Assembly: GCF_017086445.1 (NCBI RefSeq)
Contig: NZ_CP070968.1
Location: 992,001 to 1,056,000, forward strand
From: Brevundimonas fontaquae
GTDB taxonomy: Bacteria; Pseudomonadota; Alphaproteobacteria; Caulobacterales; Caulobacteraceae
Direction: 5' to 3'
Length of the DNA stretch: 64,000 nt
Position numbers and translations under genes: made by a program
Notes under the pieces: generated by a model
Told to the model about the DNA's origin: nothing
The model's database searches: none
What the model saw: the letters and a program-made list of their open reading frames with translations, nothing else
Shown: positions 27,584 to 35,604 of the stretch, one piece after another
Layout of the letters: each line of letters begins with the position of its first letter
Numbering within the stretch: position 1 is the first letter of the stretch

Positions 27584-27628
27584 TGGTGGAGCTTAGCGGA
27601 GTCGAACCGCTGACCTCTTGCATGCCAT
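27584..27628 (-). other. att site: 3' fragment of tRNA-Ala(GGC)
   Basis: Read on the minus strand, the segment is the last 45 nt of a tRNA-Ala: part of the anticodon loop with GGC, the 3' anticodon strand GCAAG, AGGTC, the T arm AGCGG-TTCGACT-CCGCT, the acceptor 3' strand and CCA. The 5' half is missing: GTCGAC and unrelated AT-richer sequence stand where CTTGC is expected. The tyrosine integrase gene starts 153 bp to the right. This fits an attachment site left by integration into tRNA-Ala, with the intact tRNA expected at the far end. Confidence 0.8.
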
Positions 27629-27667
27629 GTCGACTTTTGGGTGTTTCAGACGGTTTCATCCGGTTCC

Positions 27668-27683
27668 AAGTTATTGATAACTT
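27668..27683. repeat. inverted repeat next to att site
   Basis: AAGTTAT-TG-ATAACTT, perfect 7-bp arms, 40 bp inside the element from the tRNA fragment. It may bind integrase, an excisionase or a repressor. Confidence 0.5.
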
Positions 27684-27716
27684 GATATATTGCCATTTTC
27701 GGGGACAATAGAAACC

Positions 27717-27765
27717 GGGGTAACACGAGGGGAATTCTGACCTCTTGTTACCCCTGTGTTACCCC
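27717..27765. repeat. three GTTACCCC motifs upstream of integrase
   Basis: One inverted copy (GGGGTAACAC, 27717-27726) and two direct copies (TTGTTACCCC at 27745-27754 and GTGTTACCCC at 27756-27765) lie just before the integrase start. They are candidate arm-type integrase sites or an operator controlling int. Confidence 0.5.
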
Positions 27766-27780
27766 GAAAAAGTGCATTCC

Positions 27781-29112
27781 ATGCCGCGTCTCACACGGAA
27801 ACTGATTGAAACCCTGGAGCCCCGCGACGGGGAATACAGCGTGCGCGACACCGAAGTCATCGGCCTGGGCGTGCGCGTGCGGCCGTCTGGAGTGAAGAGC
27901 TTCATTCTCACCTATCGGCGTGGGGGACAGCTGCGCAAGCTGACCTTGGGGCGTGCTGACGAGGGCTATTCGATTGAGGAAGCCCGGGATCACGCACGCG
28001 CGGCTCTCCGCGACGTCCGCGAAGGCGTGGATCCTCAAGCCGTCAAGATTGCGGATCGGCATGCGCTGACGGTCAACGCCATGATCGATCACTATATGGC
28101 GGACGGTCCGGCCATGAAGCCGAACAAGAAGCCATCCAGCTGGGACACCAACAGGACTCTGTTTGATTGCCACATTCGGCCGCTCCTTGGGCGCCGGCTG
28201 GCGCAGGACTTGACGCGGTTGGATATCGCAAAGTTCCAGCTTGAAGTTTCGCAGGGAAAGACGGCGCGCAACATCAAGACGGGCTATCGCAAGCGCTCGC
28301 GCGTGACCGGCGGGAAGAGGGTCGCCGCACTTGCGGTCGTCACGCTCGGCGCGGCCTATGAGTTTGCGATTCTGACCGATCTGCTGAAGGTCAATCCCAC
28401 CAAGGGCGTCGAACGGTTCCAGACGATCCGGAGAGAACGTTACCTGTCGGACCGTGAAATCGCGGCGATCAGCGAGGCCTTGGCGCAGTTTGAACGGGAA
28501 GATCCCCGGCATGCCGTCATGGCCGACACCGTGCGTCTGCTGATCCTCACCGGGTGTCGAAAGTCCGAAATCCTGTCGTTGCGCTGGGACTATGTGGATT
28601 GGGACGTGGGATGCCTCCGCCTTCCGGAATCCAAGACCGGTGCGAAGACGGTTCCGTTGGCCGATGCCGCCATCGACCTCCTGCGCCGGCGCTGGGATGA
28701 AGGGCGGTCGCCGGAGCCGTCCCGAGGACACAACTCGGGCTACACCTCGTCAGAGGTCGACCGTTCGCCGTACGTGCTTCCCGCCCTGAAAGGTCAGGGG
28801 CATTTTGTCGGCCTGCCTCACCTATGGACGAAGGTGAAGGTCAGCGCTGACGAGATTCTTCGTCAGAAGGCGGCCGAAGCCAGTAAGGATCCCCGCGACG
28901 TCAGAAGCCTATTGAACGTGAGGCTGCACGACCTGCGCCACAGCTTTGCTAGTTTCGCCATCGCCGGGGGGGCGTCCCTGTTCATGGTCGGCAAGGTGCT
29001 AGGACATAAGCAGGCGCGGACCACGGAGATCTACGCTCACCTTAGTGATGATCCCCTCAAGCAGCTCGCGAACCGGACCGCGGCGCGGCTGTCAGAGGCG
29101 ATGAGGTTCTGA
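27781..29112 (+). CDS. tyrosine recombinase, P4-type site-specific integrase
   Basis: 443 residues from ATG 27781. The N-terminal arm-binding domain (about 1-95: VIGLGVRVRPSGVKSFILTYRRGG) is followed by a SAM-like core-binding domain (about 100-205) and the catalytic domain. Catalytic residues are visible: Arg in TGCRKSEIL (about 260), H-x-x-R in HDLRHSF (about 382), His in GHKQ, and the nucleophile Tyr in TEIYAHL (about 418). It would integrate and excise the element at the tRNA-Ala end 153 bp upstream. The frame is intact. Confidence 0.92.
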   Translation: MPRLTRKLIETLEPRDGEYSVRDTEVIGLGVRVRPSGVKSFILTYRRGGQLRKLTLGRADEGYSIEEARDHARAALRDVREGVDPQAVKIADRHALTVNAMIDHYMADGPAMKPNKKPSSWDTNRTLFDCHIRPLLGRRLAQDLTRLDIAKFQLEVSQGKTARNIKTGYRKRSRVTGGKRVAALAVVTLGAAYEFAILTDLLKVNPTKGVERFQTIRRERYLSDREIAAISEALAQFEREDPRHAVMADTVRLLILTGCRKSEILSLRWDYVDWDVGCLRLPESKTGAKTVPLADAAIDLLRRRWDEGRSPEPSRGHNSGYTSSEVDRSPYVLPALKGQGHFVGLPHLWTKVKVSADEILRQKAAEASKDPRDVRSLLNVRLHDLRHSFASFAIAGGASLFMVGKVLGHKQARTTEIYAHLSDDPLKQLANRTAARLSEAMRF

Positions 29113-29264
29113 AGGTCGTTTTGTGAGTCAACTGAGACATTCGAGACGTCCGCTCTCCGCCACTCTCAGTCGCCCGTTGCCTCAGCCCGCGAGGTGGCTG
29201 ATGACTGTGGATGTTGGGTGGTGAGGAGTCCCAAAAAAATGGCGTCGATACAATCGGCCAAGCG

Positions 29265-29915
29265 TCACTGCCGCTCGACTCGATCCGGCCCGGCGGCAAG
29301 CATGAGGACGGTCAAAATGGCCATAGCCATGATCGCGCCGGCGAGCGCCATCATACCAAACCGTTCGTAGGCAAGCGCCCCGGAAACGGCGCCAGCGACC
29401 AGACCCAGCCACAGCATCAGGAACGGCGCCCAGCCCATTCGATCCCCGCCAAGAAGGGCTGCGGTTAGTCGCTTTCCGAATTTAACAAGCGTGCCGGTCA
29501 TGTAGGTCAGTCCGATCCTGACCTCGCCGTCCTCCGCGAAGACGGTGTTTTCCGCGCCCATAGCCAGGACCATCGGAATGGCCGCCAGGCGCCCGGCTCC
29601 GAGGCGATCCAGCAATAGCGCCGCAGCGAGCAGGCCTGTCACCAGGGTGAGAACGGCGACTTGTCTGTAGGATTTGCTCATCCGCCCCACCAAAGCGCCG
29701 AGCATCACCCCCGCGACAAAGGTCACGAGCAAAAGGGCCGCAAACCCGGCCGCAGACGATCCTTCGGCGATCCCGATGCCGAGGCGGGTCGAGTTGCCGC
29801 TCATGAACGAGACGAAGAAGCCGCCGGTCATGAGAAAACCGATCGCGTCGACGTATCCGGCCACGCAGGAGAAGCCGGTGGCGAGAGTTCGGGTCCGGCG
29901 ATTGTATTGCAGCAT
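29265..29915 (-). CDS. DUF1275 (YoaK-family) membrane protein
   Basis: 216 residues, six predicted helices. The family N-terminus is clear: FSCVAGYVDAIGFLMTGGFFVSFMSGNSTRLG, with the later GAENTVFA and IGLTYMTGTLVKFG elements. Function unknown. It is the first cargo gene after the integrase; its upstream region is shared with a divergent methyltransferase-like gene. Confidence 0.85.
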   Translation of the reverse strand: MLQYNRRTRTLATGFSCVAGYVDAIGFLMTGGFFVSFMSGNSTRLGIGIAEGSSAAGFAALLLVTFVAGVMLGALVGRMSKSYRQVAVLTLVTGLLAAALLLDRLGAGRLAAIPMVLAMGAENTVFAEDGEVRIGLTYMTGTLVKFGKRLTAALLGGDRMGWAPFLMLWLGLVAGAVSGALAYERFGMMALAGAIMAMAILTVLMLAAGPDRVERQ

Positions 29916-30065
29916 AGTGATTTCCGGGCTCGCCGCTTTCGCACATTTCGATGTGATGGCCGAAATTGTCTACTTGACCACAGGAAGCGGCAAGAGTGAT
30001 ATTTAAGACATCATTTCTAAGGTATAAAATCCTTGGATTGAGCTAGGATGTAAAGGGTTTCCGCA

Positions 30066-30728
30066 ATGATCCTGCTTCAGGAGGTGCACGATGGCCATGA
30101 GCCGATCCGCGTCACCGAGTCTGTCAAGGACGGAGCGCGCCGCTATTACGTCGGTCCCGCGTTGTATACCGAGGTCGATGCAAAGGGCGACAACCGGCTC
30201 GGCTATATCACGGCCATGGCGCGGGAAATGACCGGGGCCTCGAGCCTGCTGCTTCTTGGAACGGCGGGCGGCGCCCTGGCCACGCTTTTCAGTCGCGCGG
30301 GCGGCTCTGTCACCGCCATCGACAATCGATCAACGGCCTTCGAGATGGCTCGGAAGTGGTTCCACCTGCCTGACGAGGTGGAATGCATCTGTGCGGATGC
30401 CTTGCAGTTCGTGCGCGAAGCGGATCGGCTCTGGGATGCCGTCGCCATCGACGTGTTTCAGGGGACGGAAATCCCCGAAGCTATGTATGCTGCTGACGTC
30501 GGGGCTGCACTGGCCAGGATCGTTTCGCCCGGAGGTATTGTGGTCTGGAACGTTGCGGACAGCCAAACCGCTTGGCCGGTCTATGTCATCAGACGCATTA
30601 TGCGAATTGCAGGCTTCGCTCCTGAGGTCGTCCCCGTGCTCGCCCACGACTTCGGCAACACACTTGTCGTCTGCCGTCGCGTTATGCCGTCGCCGAGCCC
30701 GGATACCCGGCCTCGCATCGCTGCCTGA
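30066..30728 (+). CDS. spermidine-synthase-like class I SAM-binding protein
   Basis: 220 residues. Residues about 55-175 show the Rossmann fold of spermidine synthases and related methyltransferases: motif I LLLLGTAGGALATLF, an acidic end of beta 2 (TAIDN), CADALQFV, and DAVAIDVFQGTEIPEAMY. A substrate loop typical of true spermidine synthases is not evident, so the reaction is open. A promoter-like TTGACC...TGATAT is at 29974-30002. The HTH gene converges with 2 bp between the stops. Confidence 0.7.
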   Translation: MILLQEVHDGHEPIRVTESVKDGARRYYVGPALYTEVDAKGDNRLGYITAMAREMTGASSLLLLGTAGGALATLFSRAGGSVTAIDNRSTAFEMARKWFHLPDEVECICADALQFVREADRLWDAVAIDVFQGTEIPEAMYAADVGAALARIVSPGGIVVWNVADSQTAWPVYVIRRIMRIAGFAPEVVPVLAHDFGNTLVVCRRVMPSPSPDTRPRIAA

Positions 30729-30730
30729 CT

Positions 30731-30982
30731 TCAGTCGCGTTCGAGAAGTCTCACGCCCCGCCCGTGCCCCTCGCTTCGTCCGCCGGGCGTGATCAACTCG
30801 ACCCCCGCTGTATTCAGAGCATTGACCACCTTTTCGAGACTGTCGACGACCGCCCGGACGACGCCGTCGCTGGCTTCCATGCGCTGAATCGTGGGCAGGG
30901 AGAGGCCCGCGAGACGGGCCAAACCCTTCTGGTCAAGGCCGAGCAGCGCGCGCGCCGCCTTCATCTGGGAACCGGTGATCAT
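30731..30982 (-). CDS. XRE-family helix-turn-helix protein (83 aa)
   Basis: The N-terminal HTH is MKAARALLGLDQKGLARLAGLSLPTIQRMEAS (about 7-38), followed by a helix (VVDSLEKVVNALNTAGVEL) and a short tail, GVRLLERD. This compact type is common near mobile regions. It is a full-length paralogue of the frameshifted gene at 32086-32447. It lies 38 bp after a PH-like gene on the same strand. The short upstream gap contains GATGATG and GCATCA elements that may be its operator. Confidence 0.8.
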   Translation of the reverse strand: MITGSQMKAARALLGLDQKGLARLAGLSLPTIQRMEASDGVVRAVVDSLEKVVNALNTAGVELITPGGRSEGHGRGVRLLERD

Positions 30983-31020
30983 GCGCCATCTACGATGATG
31001 TATGAGGCATCAGCAACTCC

Positions 31021-31563
31021 CTAGGGAACCGGCTGAACCGTCACACCGCCGTCCGCCATCCGATCGCGCCATCGTCCGTGCTCCTCTGCGGAGCCTGCAC
31101 TCTCTCTGCCGGGGCCAATACTCGCCCAGCCGGGAGATTGTTTGAGAAGCGCCTTCACGGTCGCAAGAGGGGACGGTCCTTCGAACTCGAGGATCATCTG
31201 GTCGTGCCACGCCTGGATAATCAGGGTCGTGGGCGTCAAACGGGTCACCCGAACCTCCCGCGATATCGGAATCGCCGACATACCCGCCGTGGGGTCGAGG
31301 AAGATGATCCGCCAGTTGGTGATCACCGCCAGACCGGGCTGGAGCTCCTCTCCGATCTTGCGGGACACGGCCCAACCCTCAAACACCTGCTCGTCGGTCA
31401 GAAGCGTCAGCGCCCGCTTCATCTCGATCAAACGGCCGGTGATCTCCACAAGACGGACTCCCTGAACGGACCCCAGCAGGGGCGGTACGACATCAAGCCA
31501 GGCACGATTCAGGTGCTTGGCATCATATCGCCAAACGCCTTGGACCGACAAGATGTTGGGCAT
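31021..31563 (-). CDS. hypothetical protein, possibly bacterial PH-like domain
   Basis: 180 residues, no signal or membrane helix. The segment LAVITNWRIIFLDPTAGMSAIPISREVRVTRL has the beta-strand pattern of bacterial PH-like domains (ITNxRI motif), continuing through LIIQAWHDQMILEFEG and a final helix TVKALLKQ (typical closing helix). The N-terminal about 60 residues are unassigned. Function unknown. Probably cotranscribed with the HTH gene downstream. Confidence 0.6.
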   Translation of the reverse strand: MPNILSVQGVWRYDAKHLNRAWLDVVPPLLGSVQGVRLVEITGRLIEMKRALTLLTDEQVFEGWAVSRKIGEELQPGLAVITNWRIIFLDPTAGMSAIPISREVRVTRLTPTTLIIQAWHDQMILEFEGPSPLATVKALLKQSPGWASIGPGRESAGSAEEHGRWRDRMADGGVTVQPVP

Positions 31564-31656
31564 CTACACAACTACCGAAAACATTACAACTGAGGTTTGA
31601 CGCATCATTTGGCAGGGTCTAGATATCTCCTTTAAGCCGTGAGGCGGAGAGTTGAT

Positions 31657-32028
31657 GTGCCGACGCCCAACCCGTTCATTTCCGGACTTCGCTGCAAATG
31701 TCCCCGTTGCGGCATCGGTTCGGTCTTCTCCGGTTTTCTGACCATCCGGCCGACCTGCGCCCACTGCGGTTTCGATCTTGCGAAGTCCGACCCCGGGGAT
31801 GGTCCCGTTGTGTTCATTCTGCTGATCGTGGGCTCGATCGGCTGCTTTGGCCTGTTGTTCACGGAGATGACCTTCCATCCCCCGGCCTGGATGGAACTCG
31901 CGTTCTGGCTCCCGATGATGGCTGTGCTGAGCCTGGCGGCGCTGCGACCGTTCAAGGCGACCATGATCGCGCTCCAGTTCACCAATGCAGCCTCACAGGC
32001 CAGCAACGACGACGGTCGCAATGACTAG
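31657..32028 (+). CDS. DUF983-family protein, copy A
   Basis: 123 residues from GTG 31657, which has GGAGA about six bases upstream; a GTG at 31639 lacks one. Two zinc-ribbon-like pairs, C-K-C-P-R-C-G and C-A-H-C-G, are followed by two membrane helices. This matches DUF983, whose members are often found near cytochrome oxidase genes. It is followed by the frameshifted HTH gene and a second DUF983 gene, suggesting a local duplication. Confidence 0.82.
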   Translation: MPTPNPFISGLRCKCPRCGIGSVFSGFLTIRPTCAHCGFDLAKSDPGDGPVVFILLIVGSIGCFGLLFTEMTFHPPAWMELAFWLPMMAVLSLAALRPFKATMIALQFTNAASQASNDDGRND

Positions 32029-32085
32029 GAGTCGAACAGTCGGAACCGCCTCTGGCTTGCCTGCTGATGGAACTGAGGAAGGGCA

Positions 32086-32447
32086 ATGATTTCGGGACAG
32101 CAGGTTCGCGCAGCCCGGGCCCTGCTCGGCATCGACCAAAAGCAACTGGCCAATCTGGCCGGTCTCTCGCTGCCGACCGTCCAAAGGATGGAGGCGTCCC
32201 GGGGTCGGTACGGGTGGTTGTCGACAGTCTCGAGAAAATCCTGCAGGCGTTCGCGCTCGCGGGCGTCGAAATGATCCCGGATGGATCGCCCAGCTACGGG
32301 CGCGGTTGCGGCGTCCGATTGATCGGCCGCATGCAGAAGCCGCGGCCCGAGCGCGATACTGAGGTGCCGCGATCTGCCACTACGCAAAGGGTCGCCACGA
32401 TCCCGACCGCAGGCCCCGCCGAGACTGTGCAGGAGCGGGAAGGATGA
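32086..32447 (+). pseudogene. frameshifted XRE-family HTH gene
   Basis: The start (ATG 32086, RBS GAGGAAGG) and the first 38 residues closely match the intact paralogue at 30731-30982 (ARALLGIDQKQLANLAGLSLPTVQRMEAS). Near 32198-32205, inside a C/G run, the homologous sequence jumps one frame: VRVVVDSLEKILQAFALAGVEM continues in frame +3 to a TGA at 32447. One missing base explains it exactly. The alternative is a short 62-residue product, a programmed shift or a sequencing error. The second-frame stop overlaps the next ATG (ATGA), so the intact ancestor was coupled to DUF983 copy B. Confidence 0.75.
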
Positions 32448-32824
32448 CGGGGGACGCGCCCACACGGCGACCGTTCGCAACCGGACTGAAACGGGGCGCG
32501 CGGGGTCAATGCCCGAACTGTGGACAAGGAAAGCTGTTCCGGGCCTATCTCAAGATCAGGCCGATCTGCGAGATCTGCGGCCACGACAACGGCCAGTATC
32601 CCGCCGATGACGCCCCGCCATATTTCACGATCCTGCTCGTCGGGCACCTCGTCGTCGGGCCCTTGCTGGCCTTCCACGTCATCTTCACCTGGCCACCCTT
32701 TCTTGTGCTGGCTGTCCTTCTGCCAAGCCTCACGGCCCTGATGCTCGTCATGCTGCCGGTCGTGAAGGGCGCTGTGGTCGGCGTGCTTTGGAGTGTGGCC
32801 GGTTCCTCGAAAGACCGCCAATGA
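32444..32824 (+). CDS. DUF983-family protein, copy B
   Basis: 126 residues. Two C-x2-C pairs (QCPNCGQ and CEICG) and two membrane helices, as in copy A; the N-terminus FATGLKRGARGQCPNCG is typical of the family. ATGA overlaps join it to the HTH pseudogene upstream and to maeB downstream, so translation of the three was probably coupled. Confidence 0.85.
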   Translation: MTGDAPTRRPFATGLKRGARGQCPNCGQGKLFRAYLKIRPICEICGHDNGQYPADDAPPYFTILLVGHLVVGPLLAFHVIFTWPPFLVLAVLLPSLTALMLVMLPVVKGAVVGVLWSVAGSSKDRQ

Positions 32825-35097
32825 CGCCTCAAGACCGCCGTGCGCGCGCCGACCAGGAGGCCCTGGATTTCCACCGATATCCCGCCCCAGGCAAGGTCGA
32901 GGTCAATGCGACCAAGCCCATGGCGACGCAACGCGACCTGAGTCTGGCCTATTCACCGGGCGTGGCCGCGCCCGTGCGCGCGATCGCCGATGATCCTTCG
33001 ACCGCCTACGACTACACTTCCAAGGGCAATCTGGTGGGCGTCATCTCCAACGGGACGGCGATCCTTGGTCTCGGCAATCTTGGCGCCCTGGCGTCTAAAC
33101 CTGTCATGGAAGGCAAGGCGATCCTGTTCAAACGGTTCGCCGATCTCGACGCGTTCGATATCGAGGTCGATACCGAGGATGCCGACGCCTTAATCGCTGT
33201 CGTCCGGCACATCGGCGCGACGTTCGGTGGCGTGAATCTGGAGGATATCTCCAGTCCGGACTGTTTCCGGATTGAAGCCGAGCTTCAGGACCTGCTCGAT
33301 GTCCCGGTCTTTCACGATGATCAGCACGGCACAGCGATCATCTGTTCGGCCGGACTCCTGAACGCGTGTGAAGTCACGGGACGCAGGATCGAGGATGTGA
33401 AACTGGTGCTGTGCGGCGCGGGCGCCGCCGGCCTCGGGTCGATCACCCTGATGAAGGCGCTGGGTGTCAGGGCCGAGAACACGACGCTCGTGGACGTTGA
33501 CGGGGTGGTCTATTGCGGTCGGACCACCGGGATGGATCAGTGGAAGGCGGTTCACGCCACCAATACGCCGCACAGGACGTTGGCGGAGGCGCTGGTTGAC
33601 GCCGATGTCTTCATCGGCGTGTCAGCGAAGGGCGTCCTAACCAAGGACATGGTCGCATCCATGGCGGCCAATCCAATCATTTTCGCCATGGCGAATCCGG
33701 ACCCGGAGATCACGCCCGAAGAAGTCCTCGAAGTGCGCCAAGATGCGATCATGGCGACGGGACGGTCGGACTATCCGAACCAGGTCAACAACATCCTGGG
33801 ATTTCCCTACATCTTCCGCGGCGCCCTCGACGTCCAGGCCCGGTCGATCAATCACGAGATGAAGGTCGCTGCGGCGCGCGCCCTCGCCATGCTGGCGCGC
33901 GAGGATGTGCCGGATGAGGTCGCTCTGGCGTATCAGGGCCGCCAGCTCAGGTTCGGTCGGGACTACATCATTCCATCACCGTTCGACCCCCGGCTGATTT
34001 GGTATGTGCCTCCTTTCATCGCCGAAGCCGCCATGGCGACCGGCGTCGCACGGAGGCCGATCGCCGATATGGACGCCTACCGCGCGTCTCTCAGGCGTCG
34101 GCTGGATCCATCTGCAGGCTTTCTCCAGGCGATCACTGCCAGCGTCCAGGCGGCTCCCATGCGCCGTGTGGTCTTCATTGAAGGCGAAGAGCCGTCTGTC
34201 ATCCGGGCGGCCTATGCGTTCGCGGCCGAAGGGCTCGGCATCCCCATCCTCCTGGGTCGCGAGGACGTCATCCGGAGGAATACTTTAGACCTAGGCCTCG
34301 AGGGGGCCGCACAGACGTTGGAGACGGTCAACGCGCGCCTGTCCGGGCGAAACGGCGCTTACGCAGAGTTTCTGTATCAACGCCTGCAGCGGCGCGGCTA
34401 TCTGCGTCGTGACGTCGAGCGTCTCATAAATACTGATCGTCAAAGTTTCGCTGCCGTCATGGTCGCGCTGGGGGACGCCGACGCGCTGGTGACTGGCGTG
34501 ACCCGCAATTTCGATCAATGCCTCAATGACGTCAGCCGCGCGATCACGCCCGCGCCTGGCGGTCGCCTTATGGGGCTGTCGGTCATGCTTGTCCGGGGGC
34601 GCACAGTCTTTGTCGCCGATACCTCGATCTGTGAACTTCCGACCGCCGAAGACCTGGTGGCGATCGCCCGGGAAGCCGCTTCGGCGGTCCGGCGGCTCGG
34701 CCACGAGCCGCGGGTGGCCTTTCTTTCGTCGTCGAGCTTCGGCCACCCCCACGGCGAGCAGCCCTTGCGTGTCCGGCGCGCCGTGGAGTTGATGGACGAG
34801 CAATCCGTCGACTTCCAATATGAGGGCGAGATGCCGCCGGACGTCGCCCTCGACGCCAGTCTGTGGGCCAACTATCCGTTTCAGCGGCTGACCGAGCCCG
34901 CCAACCTGTTGATCATGCCTGCGATACATTCGGCGACGATCTCGACCAAGCTGGTTCAGGCGCTGGGCGGCGCGACCGTGGTGGGCCCCATTCTGTTCGG
35001 ACTGAGCAAACCCGTTCAGATCTGCCGGCTCGGCGATTCCGTCACCGCCATCCTGACGATGGCGACGCTGGCGGCCTTTCAAGCGCGTCACCCCTGA
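32821..35097 (+). CDS. maeB: NADP-dependent malic enzyme fused to PTA-like domain
   Basis: 758 residues. The malic domain (1-about 430) has the family opening ALDFHRYPAPGKVEV, MATQRDLSLAYSPGVAAP, FHDDQHGTA and the NAD(P) loop LCGAGAAGLGS. The C-terminal half (about 440-758) is a phosphotransacetylase-like domain (VVFIEGEEPSVIRAA to GPILFGLSKPVQI), usually regulatory in MaeB. It decarboxylates malate to pyruvate in the cytoplasm and would supply NADPH. ATG 32821 overlaps the DUF983 stop. Confidence 0.93.
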   Translation: MTPQDRRARADQEALDFHRYPAPGKVEVNATKPMATQRDLSLAYSPGVAAPVRAIADDPSTAYDYTSKGNLVGVISNGTAILGLGNLGALASKPVMEGKAILFKRFADLDAFDIEVDTEDADALIAVVRHIGATFGGVNLEDISSPDCFRIEAELQDLLDVPVFHDDQHGTAIICSAGLLNACEVTGRRIEDVKLVLCGAGAAGLGSITLMKALGVRAENTTLVDVDGVVYCGRTTGMDQWKAVHATNTPHRTLAEALVDADVFIGVSAKGVLTKDMVASMAANPIIFAMANPDPEITPEEVLEVRQDAIMATGRSDYPNQVNNILGFPYIFRGALDVQARSINHEMKVAAARALAMLAREDVPDEVALAYQGRQLRFGRDYIIPSPFDPRLIWYVPPFIAEAAMATGVARRPIADMDAYRASLRRRLDPSAGFLQAITASVQAAPMRRVVFIEGEEPSVIRAAYAFAAEGLGIPILLGREDVIRRNTLDLGLEGAAQTLETVNARLSGRNGAYAEFLYQRLQRRGYLRRDVERLINTDRQSFAAVMVALGDADALVTGVTRNFDQCLNDVSRAITPAPGGRLMGLSVMLVRGRTVFVADTSICELPTAEDLVAIAREAASAVRRLGHEPRVAFLSSSSFGHPHGEQPLRVRRAVELMDEQSVDFQYEGEMPPDVALDASLWANYPFQRLTEPANLLIMPAIHSATISTKLVQALGGATVVGPILFGLSKPVQICRLGDSVTAILTMATLAAFQARHP

Positions 35098-35604
35098 TGA
35101 TTTCTTGCGTCAGCCGCAGGGTGGTTCGGAAGGTGAACAGGACTAGAGCTTCTGAGATGTGCGCTCAATCCTAGCGTTGATCTCTGCAAAGGCCCGAAAT
35201 ATAGCGGATGCTGTGTTCTCCATCCAACCGAGGTTTGAGAAATATTCCAACCACAGTCTGCGCTTAGGTTTCGCAGGATCGAGCCGCTGAATGGATAGGT
35301 CCAGCTTTTTTGCTGGATACGCAACGGATAATATGAAGTTGTAAAGAAACGTTTTAAGTTCTTATGCAATCTCTTAGAAGTGCGCAGAGCAGGTATGAGG
35401 AAGCGGCTTCTGACGAGGTCATTGCTGTGTGAACAGCGAACCTAGCCACTTGCTTAAGACGGTAAGCCCCCTAAGCCTCACGGCTTTGATCGGTGAGGCC
35501 GCCACCGGATTTGATCGCTGCCGAGGTGCAAACCCTCTGATGCATGGCCACATAGAGGTCCGGTCCAACCTCGGGCTCAAGGCAAAGTATGATCTTGGCG
35601 GTGG
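35098..35604. other. 507-bp region without a recognisable gene
   Basis: The region between maeB and the P-type ATPase gene is AT-richer than its surroundings and rich in stops. Short open frames on both strands have no RBS or family resemblance. No terminator with a T-run and no clear FNR/FixK box was seen. It may be a decayed gene or a recombination scar. Confidence 0.5.

Noticed and set aside
27584..27628. Functional tRNA-Ala gene
   Set aside because: Only the 3' half is present; acceptor 5' strand, D arm and 5' anticodon strand are missing.
35170..35190. FNR/FixK box (TTGATCTCTGCAA) before the cbb3 region
   Set aside because: Only the left half matches TTGAT-N4-ATCAA, and it lies downstream of the leftward operon, not at its promoter.
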